Positions 10,686 through 18,933 are shown, numbered from the stretch's first letter. The stretch: DNA of 64,000 bases from Catenulispora sp. GP43 (GCF_041260665.1 NZ_JBGCCT010000041.1:1-64000), one strand, 5' to 3'. The notes: generated by a model from the letters alone, not told the origin. Program-made: numbers and translations.

Positions 10686-12229
10686 TCCGGCATCCCCTGC
10701 GCCGGGACAGTCGCCCGCAGCGGCAGCCGAAGGGTGAAGACGGCACCGCCCTCGGGGTGGTTGCCGCCGGTCAGCTCGCCGCCGTGGATGTGCGCGTTCT
10801 CGTAGGCGATCGACAGCCCCAGGCCGCTGCCCTCGGAGCGGACGCGGGCCTTGTCGGCCTTGTAGAAGCGCTCGAAGATGTGCTCCAGGGCGTCCGGGGG
10901 GATGCCCGGTCCGTGGTCGCGGACCTGCAGGACCAGGTTCGGTCCGAACGTGCCGATGGACAACTCCACTGGTCCTTCCCCGCCGTGCTTTATCGCGTTG
11001 CCGACCATGTTGGCCACGATCACGTCGATCCTGCGCTGGTCCACGGTGACGATCAGGCTCGGCGGGACGTTCATGGCGACGCGGCCGGTCCAGCCGCGGG
11101 TGTCCAGGCAGCCCGCCACCAGCGCCACCAGGTCGACGTCCTCGCGCCGGAGCTGCGCGGTGCCGGCGTCGAAGCGCGAGACCTCCATCAGGTCCTCGAC
11201 CAGCCGGGCCAGCCGCCGGGTCTCGGCCACGATGAGCTGGGCCGCCGGCGCGCTCTCGTCGCCCACGTCGGTCGCCTCCTCGAGGAGGTCGGTGACGGCG
11301 GTCATCGCGGTCAGCGGGGTGCGCAGCTCGTGCGAGACGTCGGCGACGAAGCGCCGGGACGCCGCCTCCAGCGAGCGCAGTTCGGCGATGGAGCGTTCCA
11401 GGGCCTCGGCGGTCTCGTTGAAGGTGCGCGAGACGTCGGCGACCTCGTCGTTGCCCTTCACCTCGACGCGGGTGTCCAGCTTGCCGGCGCCGAGCCTGCG
11501 CGCCGCGATCCCCAGGCGCCGCAAGGGGAGCAGGACGCCGCGGGAGGCGAACAGGCCCAGCAGCAGCGATATGGCTATCGCCACGGCCGAGGCGATCGCG
11601 GAGTTCTGCGCGAGCCGCGTCAGGTCCTCCTGCTGCGGCTCCAGGCTGACGAAGTCGTAGACCTCGATCCCGTTGGGCTGCACCGAACTGCCGATGATCA
11701 GGTACGGCTGGTTGTTGATCGTCGCCCGCTGCCAGGCGATGTTGTTCTGGGCCGCGGTGCGCAGCGCGGCCGGAATCGAGTCGTAGCTCAGTGAGTTGTC
11801 GGTCGAGAAGTCCGGTATCCCCGTGCGGTGCAGGTACCAGGTCGTGCCGCTGGCCTGCTGGAGTTTGTAGGCGATGGTGGTCAGGCTGGTGGTCAGGCTG
11901 GCCGCCTGCGGCTGCGTCGAGGGGCGCGCGTTCTCGAGCGATTCCTGGTTGTTGCTGACGGCGGCCTTGAACTGGAGCACCGAGGTCTGGTTCATGCGGG
12001 TCATCAGCGACTGGCGGGTCAGGACGTAGGAGACCCCGGTCACCGCCACCGACGTCATCAGCGCCACCGCCGCGAACGCCGCCAGCAGCCGCATCCGCAG
12101 CCCGGTCAGCCGCAGCGGCCGCTTGTGCCGGCGGCGCTCCCGGTCCGCACGACGGGGCAGCTCCTGCACCTTCGCCGCCTTCGGCGCGGACTTGGCGCCC
12201 TTCGGCTTTTCCTTAAGCACGTTGCACAC
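10682..12229 (-). CDS. afsQ2: AfsQ2-like sensor histidine kinase
   Basis: Membrane sensor kinase that should phosphorylate the AfsQ1-like regulator encoded upstream. The 515-residue chain has a basic N terminus, membrane segment 1 (about 46-70), an extracytoplasmic sensor of about 120 residues, membrane segment 2 (about 190-212) and a HAMP region. The histidine motif is VADVSHELRTPLTAM. The ATP-binding domain has NMVGNAIKHG, DHGPGIPP and GSGLGLSIAYENAHIHGG. The start is uncertain: GTG at 12229 or at 12220 are both possible, and no clear Shine-Dalgarno is seen. A 147-bp gap with a hexanucleotide repeat separates it from afsQ1, more than is usual in this operon. Related loci control antibiotic production and nitrogen responses in Streptomyces. 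Confidence 0.88.
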   Translation of the reverse strand: MCNVLKEKPKGAKSAPKAAKVQELPRRADRERRRHKRPLRLTGLRMRLLAAFAAVALMTSVAVTGVSYVLTRQSLMTRMNQTSVLQFKAAVSNNQESLENARPSTQPQAASLTTSLTTIAYKLQQASGTTWYLHRTGIPDFSTDNSLSYDSIPAALRTAAQNNIAWQRATINNQPYLIIGSSVQPNGIEVYDFVSLEPQQEDLTRLAQNSAIASAVAIAISLLLGLFASRGVLLPLRRLGIAARRLGAGKLDTRVEVKGNDEVADVSRTFNETAEALERSIAELRSLEAASRRFVADVSHELRTPLTAMTAVTDLLEEATDVGDESAPAAQLIVAETRRLARLVEDLMEVSRFDAGTAQLRREDVDLVALVAGCLDTRGWTGRVAMNVPPSLIVTVDQRRIDVIVANMVGNAIKHGGEGPVELSIGTFGPNLVLQVRDHGPGIPPDALEHIFERFYKADKARVRSEGSGLGLSIAYENAHIHGGELTGGNHPEGGAVFTLRLPLRATVPAQGMPE

Positions 12230-12299
12230 TCAAGCATTCGTCGCTGACAGCGAGCAAGCCAGTGCTCTGTGTGACTTCACTCGGAGCGTCGGTGCGGAT

Positions 12300-12346
12300 A
12301 CGGATGCCGATGCCGATGCCGATTTCGATGCCGATGCCGATGCCCA
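12300..12346. repeat. GCCGAT hexanucleotide repeat between afsQ1 and afsQ2
   Basis: About seven near-perfect copies of GCCGAT/GATGCC occupy the gap between the afsQ1 stop (12377) and the afsQ2 start. If read through on the minus strand it would give a Gly-Ile repeat. It may fold or change length by slippage and so affect the spacing of the kinase gene. Confidence 0.8.
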
Positions 12347-12376
12347 TGTCGGCCGAGGCGGGACCGGTCACCGCGC

Positions 12377-13054
12377 TCATCGCGGCGGATCCAGGCGGTA
12401 GCCGACGCCGCGGACGGTCTTGATCAGCGTCGGTTCGGCCGGGACGTCCTCCACCTTCGCGCGCAGGCGCTGCACGCAGGCGTCGACCAGGCGGGAGTCG
12501 CCGAGGTAGTCGTGCTCCCAGACCAGACGCAGCAGCTGTTGCCGGGACAGGGCCTGGCCGGCGTGCCGGGAGAGTTCCATCACCAGCTTCAGCTCTGTCG
12601 GGGTCAGCGGGATCGGCACGCCGCGTTTGCTCACCGTCATCGCCGAGCGGTCCACGGTCAGGTCGCCGTAGACCGCGATGTCGCTGGTCTCGCGCTCGCC
12701 GCGGCGCAGGACCGCGCGGATGCGGGCGTCCAGGACGCGCGGCTGGACCGGCTTCACGACGTAGTCGTCGGCGCCGGATTCCAGGCCCACCACCACGTCG
12801 ATGTCGTCGCTGCGGGCGGTGAGCAGGATGATCGGGAGCTGCTCGGTGCGGCGGATCTGGCGGCAGACCTCGAAGCCGTCCACGCCCGGCAGCATCACGT
12901 CCAGGACGATCAGGTCGGGGCGCACGGTCTTGTAGGAGGCCAGCGCCTCCTCGCCGCTGGCGGCCACGGCGACCTGGTGGCCCTGGCGGGTCAGCGCGAG
13001 CTGGAGCGCCGTGCGGATGGCGGCGTCGTCTTCGACCAGGAGCAGGGACGGCAT
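12377..13054 (-). CDS. afsQ1: AfsQ1-like response regulator
   Basis: OmpR/PhoB-type response regulator, 225 aa, acting as a DNA-binding transcription factor after phosphorylation by the AfsQ2-like kinase. The receiver domain has acidic pocket Asp9-Asp10, phosphoacceptor Asp52 (LIVLDVMLPG), the Thr of LLTARSDD and Lys in YVVKPV. The winged helix ends with SRLVDACVQRLRAKVE and the usual RGVGYRLDP. The N terminus MPSLLLVEDDAAIRTAL and the phrase IDVVVGLESGADDYVVKPV agree closely with S. coelicolor AfsQ1 as I remember it. It is divergent from the sigQ-like gene, as in S. coelicolor. A CAGAAT box 7 nt before the ATG may be the -10 of a leaderless transcript. Confidence 0.92.
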   Translation of the reverse strand: MPSLLLVEDDAAIRTALQLALTRQGHQVAVAASGEEALASYKTVRPDLIVLDVMLPGVDGFEVCRQIRRTEQLPIILLTARSDDIDVVVGLESGADDYVVKPVQPRVLDARIRAVLRRGERETSDIAVYGDLTVDRSAMTVSKRGVPIPLTPTELKLVMELSRHAGQALSRQQLLRLVWEHDYLGDSRLVDACVQRLRAKVEDVPAEPTLIKTVRGVGYRLDPPR

Positions 13055-13061
13055 GGCTCAC

Positions 13062-13067
13062 ATTCTG
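13062..13067 (-). promoter_or_regulatory. Possible -10 box (CAGAAT) of afsQ1
   Basis: On the minus strand CAGAAT ends 7 nt before the afsQ1 ATG at 13054, with no Shine-Dalgarno between them. The same GGCAGAAT-N7-ATG arrangement occurs before the PH-like gene at 18934. Confidence 0.35.
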
Positions 13068-13120
13068 CCTTGAGCTGGGCGGCTCTCAGGAAGTCTTCAG
13101 GGAGGGGCTGTTGCACGCCT

Positions 13121-13136
13121 GTGACACGTCGGCGAC
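13121..13136. promoter_or_regulatory. AfsQ1-like box between afsQ1 and sigQ
   Basis: GTGAC (13121-13125), six bases, then GCGAC (13132-13136). The published AfsQ1 consensus, as I recall it, is GTnAC-n6-GTnAC, so the site matches with one mismatch. It lies midway between the divergent afsQ1 and sigQ starts, where AfsQ1 is known to bind in Streptomyces. Confidence 0.5.
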
Positions 13137-13170
13137 GAAGCGCGGAAGGGCGGCAGCGAGCCTTCTAGAC

Positions 13171-13710
13171 ATGACGGACCATGCCCCCGACGTACGCGGC
13201 CCGCGAGACGACTTCACGGAGTACGTCGCCACGCGCCGCTCGACGCTGCTGCGCGCGGCCTGCCAGCTCACCGCCAACCCCGCCGACGCCGAGGACCTGC
13301 TGCAGGAAGGCCTGGTCAAGGTGTACGGGGCGTGGCACCGCATCGCCGACAAGCGAGTCGCGCACGCCTACGTGCGGCGCACCATGTCGAACCACCAGAT
13401 ATCGCAATGGCGGCGGCACCGCGTCGAGGAGTACCCGGCCTCCGACGAGCTGCCGGACTCGGCGGTGTGGGACCTGGACACGGAGCGTGTCGAGTTGCGC
13501 ACGGTCCTGCATCACGCACTGGCCGCGCTCCCGCACCGCGACCGGCAGGTTCTGGCACTGCGCTACTACGGCTCGTACACGGACTCCGAGATCGCCGAGC
13601 GGCTGGGTATGTCGATCGGTACGGTGAAGTCCACGTTGTGGCGCGCGTTGAGGAAACTGCGCGAGAACGGCGCGGTGCGCACATTGCACGCCGACTTGGT
13701 CGCCGCCTGA
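13171..13710 (+). CDS. sigQ: SigQ-like ECF sigma factor (SigE family)
   Basis: Extracytoplasmic-function sigma factor directing RNA polymerase to its own promoters. With the ATG at 13171 the product has 179 aa. Region 2 is visible in LLRAACQLTANPADAEDLLQEGLVKVYGAW split over residues about 28-58. Region 4 has the helix-turn-helix DSEIAERLGMSIGTVKSTL near the end. No anti-sigma factor gene is next to it, which fits the SigE/SigQ group that is controlled by a two-component system. The divergent position to afsQ1 and the AfsQ1-like box between them point to AfsQ1-dependent transcription. The longer frame from 13111 is unlikely because it runs through the regulatory region. Confidence 0.88.
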   Translation: MTDHAPDVRGPRDDFTEYVATRRSTLLRAACQLTANPADAEDLLQEGLVKVYGAWHRIADKRVAHAYVRRTMSNHQISQWRRHRVEEYPASDELPDSAVWDLDTERVELRTVLHHALAALPHRDRQVLALRYYGSYTDSEIAERLGMSIGTVKSTLWRALRKLRENGAVRTLHADLVAA

Positions 13711-13893
13711 GTGCGCCCGACCACACGTTTGGGACCCGTAGTACCGCAGGCCCTTGTATTTCTTTGGTAAAGCCAAACCGGCGTCAATCCATAGATAACG
13801 CGATGACCTGAACGTTTTGTGTTCACGCGCCCCTGGTTGTGTGGAAGGCTGTTCGGCGAAGACTGACCGACTCACAGTTAGGGGCTAGAGGTC

Positions 13894-14676
13894 ATGCCTC
13901 CGATAGCTCAGCGCCTTCGCGAACCGGCGGCCTTTGTGCTGCTCGCTTTCGGCGCGCTAAGCACGCTGTTCAACACGATCACGTTCCTGTTCGGGCCGGG
14001 GGAGAGCAACAACGGGCTCGGTGGCGGACCGTCCTTCTCCGACCGCGCGGCGATGCAGGTGTCGAACCTGCTGAGCGTCGTGGTCGTGGCCGCCCTGGTC
14101 GGCGCGGTGTACCTGGCGCACTCGCCGGCGCACCTGAAGAACGCCAAGGTCCTGACACTGCTGTCGCTGGCGACCCTGGGCGTCGCGGACCTGTTCGGGG
14201 TGGTCGCGCTGTTCTCGGCCTTCGGCGCCAACGGCGCGACCGGCTGGGACAAGACCTCGACCTTCTTCATCTCCCTGGGCCAGCTCGGCGTCGCCGGCAT
14301 CGGCAGCTGGCTGGTGCTGGGCTACTTCCAGCAGCACCAGCCCGCCGCCCCGGCCCCCGGCTTCCAGCCGCAGCAACAGCAGCAGTGGGGCCCCGCGCCG
14401 CAGCAGCAGCAGTGGCAGCAGCCGCCGGCGCCGCAGCAGCAGCCGCAGCCGCAGGGCCAGCAGCAGCCCTGGGGCCCGCCGCCCCAGCAGCAGGCCCCGC
14501 AGCAGCCGGGCCCGCAGCAGCCGCCGGCGCCGCAGTGGGGCCAGCCGCAGCCGCAGGGCGACGCCGACTCGATGATGACGCAGGCGATCCCGACGGTGCC
14601 GCCGGCGCCGCAGGGGCAGCAGCAGCCGCCGCAGCAGGACGGCGGACTGGGGATCGGGAACTGGACCGCGGAGTGA
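13894..14676 (+). CDS. Membrane protein with long Gln/Pro-rich tail
   Basis: Not assigned to a characterised family. The 260-residue protein has four hydrophobic segments in the first 150 residues (about 13-37, 55-78, 86-112, 122-145) and then a cytoplasmic or external tail of about 100 residues made almost only of Gln, Pro, Gly, Ala and Trp, with GPxPQQQ-like repeats. The tail ends in a short Gly-rich segment. AGGGGC precedes the ATG at 13894. The gene is monocistronic and ends in a near-perfect terminator. Tails like this are common in actinobacterial membrane proteins and may mediate wall or protein contacts, but no function can be given. Confidence 0.75.
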   Translation: MPPIAQRLREPAAFVLLAFGALSTLFNTITFLFGPGESNNGLGGGPSFSDRAAMQVSNLLSVVVVAALVGAVYLAHSPAHLKNAKVLTLLSLATLGVADLFGVVALFSAFGANGATGWDKTSTFFISLGQLGVAGIGSWLVLGYFQQHQPAAPAPGFQPQQQQQWGPAPQQQQWQQPPAPQQQPQPQGQQQPWGPPPQQQAPQQPGPQQPPAPQWGQPQPQGDADSMMTQAIPTVPPAPQGQQQPPQQDGGLGIGNWTAE

Positions 14677-14702
14677 CGCTGCGGTTTTAGCAGGAGACAC
14701 GG

Positions 14703-14729
14703 GGAGGGCCGGCCAATGGCCGGCCCTCC
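14703..14729 (+). terminator. Strong hairpin terminator
   Basis: GGAGGGCCGGCC (14703-14714) and GGCCGGCCCTCC (14718-14729) pair perfectly over 12 bp with a 3-nt loop, 27 nt after the stop of the preceding gene. The following 240 bp to 14971 hold nothing recognisable. Confidence 0.85.
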
Positions 14730-14971
14730 TGCATGTTCGGGGGCGGGGCAGTACGCGCGGATCCGGTTTCGCGACAGGGTTCGCGGGGCGAGGGCGCGGG
14801 CGCGGCTCGGCTGCGGGGGGATGAGCGAGTTCGCAGCCGGATTGATGCGCTGGGCGATATCGCTGGACCCGGGAAGGGATTAGCCCGGCGGCCGAGCAGC
14901 CGCGCCCTGGTGGCCGATCGAGTCGCAGCCAGCCCCGAAATGCGGCTGCGATCGGCGGGCCCGGCAACCGA

Positions 14972-15301
14972 TCAGCGCAGCAGCCGCCCCACCAACGGCA
15001 CCTCCCGCAGCGGCAGCCCGTCGTGCAGCGGCGCGGTGACCGGCAGCGTCGACAGGTCCATGCCGGCCACCGGCACGTGCAGGTTGTTCGACAGCAGGTC
15101 CAGCGGGGTGTGCGCGAGCGGGTACAGCTGGGTGGCGGCGAGGGCGCCGGCGGCGTGGTGGAAGGTCGCCATGGCCGCGGCGGACCCGGCGTCGGCGGCG
15201 GGGTCGTCGCTCTGGGCGGCGTGGGCTGCCGGGGCGGCGGTGAGGGCCAGGCCGGAGAGGGCGGCGAGGCCGAGGGCTCGGCGGGTGGGGTATTTGGACA
15301 T
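14972..15301 (-). CDS. Small secreted protein of unknown function
   Basis: The ATG at 15301 gives 109 aa with a clear signal peptide (MSKYPTRRALGLAALSGL, cleavage-like AHA-AQ near residue 29) and a GGAGCG ribosome site. A longer frame exists but would bury the signal peptide. The mature part of about 80 residues contains LYPLAHTPLDLLSNNLHVPV and ends with LREVPLVGRLLR. Such short secreted proteins with a Val-Pro-Leu-rich end are frequent in Streptomyces and relatives. It might be surface-active or structural, but this is a guess. It lies 3' of the aldehyde dehydrogenase-like pair on the same strand and 71 bp beyond it. Confidence 0.7.
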   Translation of the reverse strand: MSKYPTRRALGLAALSGLALTAAPAAHAAQSDDPAADAGSAAAMATFHHAAGALAATQLYPLAHTPLDLLSNNLHVPVAGMDLSTLPVTAPLHDGLPLREVPLVGRLLR

Positions 15302-15372
15302 GTCCGCTCCAACGACCGCGGGTGCCCCGCCGTTACGACGGGGCACCCGGTGGTGGGTTGTGCGGGGTGTGC

Positions 15373-16434
15373 TCAGATGCCGATCGGGTGCCAGACCGTC
15401 TTCGTCTCCAGGAACGGCTTCATGCGGGACAGTCCCGGGTCCGTCGTCCAGTCTTGGCCGGCGGTGGGGCGCACGACGCGCTTCAGGTTCTCCGCGGCCG
15501 CGATCTCCAGGTCGCGGGCCAGGTCCGAGCCGGCCGGGACGCCTGCCAGGTCCAGGGCGTTCACGTCCAGGTGCGAGGCCAGCCACGGGGCCAGCTCCGC
15601 GGTGCCGCCGGTCAGGATGTTGACGACGCCGCCGGGCAGGTCGGAGGTCGCCATCACCTCGCCGAGGGTGACCGCCGGGAGCGCCGAGGCGTCCGGGGCC
15701 ACGGCCACGACCGCGTTGCCGCCGACGATCGCCGGGGCGATCACCGACGTCAGTCCGAGCAGCGTCGGCGTGGCCGGGGCCAGGAGTGCCACCACGCCGG
15801 TGGGCTCCGGCGAGGAGATGTTCCAGTACGGCCCGGCGACCGGGTTGGCCGCGCTGAGCACCTGCGCCAGTTTGTCCGACCAGCCCGCGTACCAGACCCA
15901 GCGGTCGACGGTGGCGTCGACCTGCGCGTAGGCCGCGTCCGTCGTGATCCCCTCGACGCCGGCGATCTGCTGCGCGAACTGGTCGCGGCGCTCCTCCAGC
16001 ATCTCCGCGATCCGGTACAGGATCTGGCCGCGGTTGTACGCCGTCGCCTTGGCCCAGCCCGGCTGGGCCGCGCGGGCGGCGCGCACCGCGTCGCGCGCGT
16101 CCTTGCGCGACGCCTGCGCCGCGTTGGCGATGAACTCACCAGTGCTCGCCGTCACGGCGTAGCTCCGTCCACTCTCCGAACGCGGGAAGGCGCCGCCGAT
16201 GTAGAGCTTGTAGGTCTTGCGCACGGAGGAACGGGAGGAGGTGGAGGCGATCGGCGCGGCCGGGGCGGTCGCGGCGGCCTCGACCGCGGGAGCGGCCTCG
16301 GCGGCAACCGTCGCCGACACCGCCTTGGCGGCCTTGGCGCTCTCGGCGGTCTTGGCCGTCTTGGCGGCAGCCGTCGCCGGCGCGGCCTTGGCGGGCTTGA
16401 CCGCCTTGGCGGCCTTCTTCTTCGTCTCAGACAT
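15373..16434 (-). CDS. Incomplete aldehyde dehydrogenase-like protein, no catalytic Cys
   Basis: A 353-residue protein whose residues about 70-330 match the N-terminal NAD-binding half of aldehyde dehydrogenases (YIGGAFPRSESG, GWAKATAYNRGQILYRIAEML, PGGVVNILTGG). The chain ends with KTVWHPIGI before the region that would carry the catalytic Cys, so it should not be an active dehydrogenase. The first 65 residues are a Lys/Ala-rich low-complexity tail resembling histone-like tails. It overlaps the stop of the full-length dehydrogenase upstream by 8 bp and is therefore translated with it. A role as non-catalytic partner or regulator of that enzyme is an inference. Similar pairs exist in Streptomyces, as far as I remember. 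Confidence 0.82.
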   Translation of the reverse strand: MSETKKKAAKAVKPAKAAPATAAAKTAKTAESAKAAKAVSATVAAEAAPAVEAAATAPAAPIASTSSRSSVRKTYKLYIGGAFPRSESGRSYAVTASTGEFIANAAQASRKDARDAVRAARAAQPGWAKATAYNRGQILYRIAEMLEERRDQFAQQIAGVEGITTDAAYAQVDATVDRWVWYAGWSDKLAQVLSAANPVAGPYWNISSPEPTGVVALLAPATPTLLGLTSVIAPAIVGGNAVVAVAPDASALPAVTLGEVMATSDLPGGVVNILTGGTAELAPWLASHLDVNALDLAGVPAGSDLARDLEIAAAENLKRVVRPTAGQDWTTDPGLSRMKPFLETKTVWHPIGI

Positions 16435-17869
16435 CGAGGTAAGCCTCCAGACCGTGGCGCCCGCCCTCGCGGCCGTACCCGGACTCCTTGTACCCGCCGA
16501 ACGGCGAGGTGGGGTCGAAGCGGTTGAACGTGTTCGCCCACACCACGCCGGCCCGCATCCGCTGGGCCAGCCACAGGATCCGCGAACCCTTGTCGGTCCA
16601 CACGCCGGCGGACAGGCCGTAGGCGGTGTTGTTGGCCTTCTCCACGGCCTCGGCCGGGGTCCGGAACGTCAGGACCGACAGCACCGGCCCGAAGATCTCC
16701 TCGCGCGCGATCCGGTGCGCCTGCGACACCCCGGTGAAGATGGTCGGGGCGAAGAAGAACCCGCGCTCGGGCAGCTCGCACGGCGGCGACCAGCGCTTCG
16801 CGCCCTCGGCCTCGCCGGCCTCGGTCAGGGTCCGGATCCGGGCCAGCTGCTCGGCGGAGTTGATGGCGCCGATGTCGGTGTTCTTGTCCAGCGGGTCGCC
16901 CACGCGCAGCGTCTTCATCCGCTCGCGCAGCCGGTCCACGACCTCCTCGGCCACCGACTCCTGCACCAGCAGCCGGGACCCGGCGCAGCAGACGTGCCCC
17001 TGGTTGAAGAAGATCCCGTCGACGATGCCCTCGATCGCCTGCTCCAGCGGGGCGTCGTCGAAGACCAGGTTCGCCGCCTTGCCGCCGAGCTCCAGGGTCA
17101 CCTTCTTGGAGGTGCCGGCGACCTGCTTGGCGATCATCCGGCCGACCTCGGTCGAGCCGGTGAAGGCGACCTTGTCCACGCCCGGGTGCGAGACCACGGC
17201 CGCGCCGGTGGCCCCGGCGCCGGTGACGATGTTCACCACGCCCGGCGGCAGATCGGCCTGCTGGCAGATCTCCGCGAACAGCAGCGCGGTCAGCGGGGTC
17301 GTCTCGGCGGGCTTGAGGACCACCGTGTTGCCGCACGCCAGCGCCGGCGCGACCTTCCACGCCAGCATCAGCAGCGGGAAGTTCCACGGGATCACCTGGC
17401 CGGCGACGCCCAGCGGCTGTGGGTTCGGCCCCAGGTTCGCGTAGCCGAGCTTGTCGGCCCAGCCGGCGTAATAGAAGAAGTGCGCGGCGGCCAGCGGGAT
17501 GTCGACGTCGCGCGACTCCCGGATCGGCTTGCCGTTGTCCAGCGACTCCAGAACGGCCAGCTCCCGGGCCCGCTCCTGGATGATGCGCGCGATCCGGAAG
17601 ATGTACTTGGCGCGCTCGGCACCGGGCATCTTCGACCAGACCTGGTCGTAGGCGCGGCGCGCGGCGGCCACGGCGCGGTCCACGTCGGCGGCGTCGGCCA
17701 TCGCGACCTCGGCCAGCACCTCCTCGGTGGCCGGGTTGACCGACTTGAAGGCGCCGCCGGAGCCCTCGGTGAACTCGCCGTCGATGAACAGACCGTAGGA
17801 CGGCTTCAGGTCGACGACCGAGCGGGACTCGGGCGCCGGGGCGTATTCGAACAAGCCTGTGTTCGCCAT
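16427..17869 (-). CDS. Aldehyde dehydrogenase (full length)
   Basis: NAD(P)-dependent oxidation of an aldehyde to the acid. The 480-residue length is normal. Visible motifs are the catalytic Cys in GHVCCAGSR, the catalytic Glu in LELGGKAANLVF, FTGSTEVGR for cofactor binding and the C-terminal FGGYKESGYGREGG. It lies 4 bp after deoC on the same strand. DeoC releases acetaldehyde from deoxyribose-5-phosphate, so oxidation of acetaldehyde to acetate is the likely job. The substrate is inferred from context, as the family is broad. Confidence 0.92.
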   Translation of the reverse strand: MANTGLFEYAPAPESRSVVDLKPSYGLFIDGEFTEGSGGAFKSVNPATEEVLAEVAMADAADVDRAVAAARRAYDQVWSKMPGAERAKYIFRIARIIQERARELAVLESLDNGKPIRESRDVDIPLAAAHFFYYAGWADKLGYANLGPNPQPLGVAGQVIPWNFPLLMLAWKVAPALACGNTVVLKPAETTPLTALLFAEICQQADLPPGVVNIVTGAGATGAAVVSHPGVDKVAFTGSTEVGRMIAKQVAGTSKKVTLELGGKAANLVFDDAPLEQAIEGIVDGIFFNQGHVCCAGSRLLVQESVAEEVVDRLRERMKTLRVGDPLDKNTDIGAINSAEQLARIRTLTEAGEAEGAKRWSPPCELPERGFFFAPTIFTGVSQAHRIAREEIFGPVLSVLTFRTPAEAVEKANNTAYGLSAGVWTDKGSRILWLAQRMRAGVVWANTFNRFDPTSPFGGYKESGYGREGGRHGLEAYLDV

Positions 17870-17873
17870 GAGA

Positions 17874-18815
17874 TCAGTCCACCGTCACGTAATCGGGGCC
17901 GGAGTACACGCCGGTGGCGAGCTTGCGGCGCTGCAGCAGCAGGTCGTTGAGCAGGCTGGAGGCGCCGAAGCGGAACCAGTCCGGGTCCAGCCAGTCCGGG
18001 CCGGCGGTCTCGTTGACCGTCACCAGGTACTTGATCGCGTCCTTGGCGGTCCGGATGCCGCCGGCCGGCTTCACGCCGACCTGCCGGCCGGTCTGCGCGC
18101 GGAAGTCGCGGACCGCCTCCAGCATCAGCAGGGTCACCGGCAACGTGGCGGCCGGGCTGACCTTGCCGGTGGAGGTCTTGATGAAGTCGGCGCCGGACAG
18201 CATCGCCAGCCAGGAGGCGCGCATGACGTTGTCGTAGGTGGCCAGCTCGCCGGTCTCCAGGATCACCTTCAGGTGGGCGTCGTGCCCTCCCGTCTGGCAG
18301 GCCGCTTTCACGGCGGCGATCTCATCGGCGACGGCGGCGTACCGGCCGGCCAGGAAGGCGCCGCGGTCGATCACCATGTCGATCTCGTCGGCCCCGGCCT
18401 CGACCGCCGCGGCGGTGTCGGCCAGCTTCACGGCCAGCGGCGCCCGGCCGCTGGGGAACGCGGTGGCTACGGCGGCCACCTTGACCCCGGTGCCGGCCAG
18501 CGCCTCCTTGGCGGTGCCGACCATGTCGCCGTAGACGCAGATGGCCGCCACGCTCGGGCAGTCCGGCTGGTCCGGTTCGGGGTGGGCGCCCTTGGCGCAC
18601 AGCGCCCGGACCTTGCCCGGGGTGTCGGCGCCCTCCAGCGTGGTCAGGTCGACCATGCGCACGGCCAGGTCCAGGGCCCGGGCCTTCGCGGTGGTCTTGA
18701 TCGATCGGGTCCCCAGCTTGGCGGCACGGGCGTCGGCGCCCACCTGGTCCACCGGCGGCAAACCGTGGAGGAGGCGGCGCAGGCCCGCGTCGTCGAGGGC
18801 GAGTTGTGCGGTCAC
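17874..18815 (-). CDS. deoC: Deoxyribose-phosphate aldolase
   Basis: Class I aldolase cleaving 2-deoxyribose-5-phosphate into glyceraldehyde-3-phosphate and acetaldehyde. The Schiff-base Lys lies in DFIKTSTGK, the second active Lys in VGVKPAGGIRT, and the acidic DEIDMVIDRG motif is present. I prefer the GTG at 18815 (313 aa) to the GTG at 18842. A TACCGT box ends exactly 6 nt before it, no Shine-Dalgarno serves either start, and the translated start VTAQLALDDAGLRRLL fits the family. The two aldehyde dehydrogenase-like genes follow in the same direction with minimal gaps, a plausible deoxyribose-degradation operon. Confidence 0.93.
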   Translation of the reverse strand: MTAQLALDDAGLRRLLHGLPPVDQVGADARAAKLGTRSIKTTAKARALDLAVRMVDLTTLEGADTPGKVRALCAKGAHPEPDQPDCPSVAAICVYGDMVGTAKEALAGTGVKVAAVATAFPSGRAPLAVKLADTAAAVEAGADEIDMVIDRGAFLAGRYAAVADEIAAVKAACQTGGHDAHLKVILETGELATYDNVMRASWLAMLSGADFIKTSTGKVSPAATLPVTLLMLEAVRDFRAQTGRQVGVKPAGGIRTAKDAIKYLVTVNETAGPDWLDPDWFRFGASSLLNDLLLQRRKLATGVYSGPDYVTVD

Positions 18816-18821
18816 GGGACC

Positions 18822-18827
18822 ACGGTA
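18822..18827 (-). promoter_or_regulatory. Predicted -10 box (TACCGT), leaderless deoC
   Basis: On the minus strand TACCGT ends 6 nt before the GTG at 18815. This is the main reason for preferring that start codon. Confidence 0.5.
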
Positions 18828-18933
18828 GACGGTGCCCTCCACGTGGAGAAATGGCAGGTCTTGACGATCACCGATCGGTCACAATCGGTTCTCGGTCTCG
18901 GAGGGTGGGACGGGGGGTGGCAGAATCGGGTGT

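Noticed and set aside
10077-13710. Assignment as sigE-cseABC instead of afsQ/sigQ
   Set aside because: In the cse system the sigma gene is first in the same operon. Here it is divergent from the regulator, and the regulator sequence agrees with AfsQ1 over long stretches.
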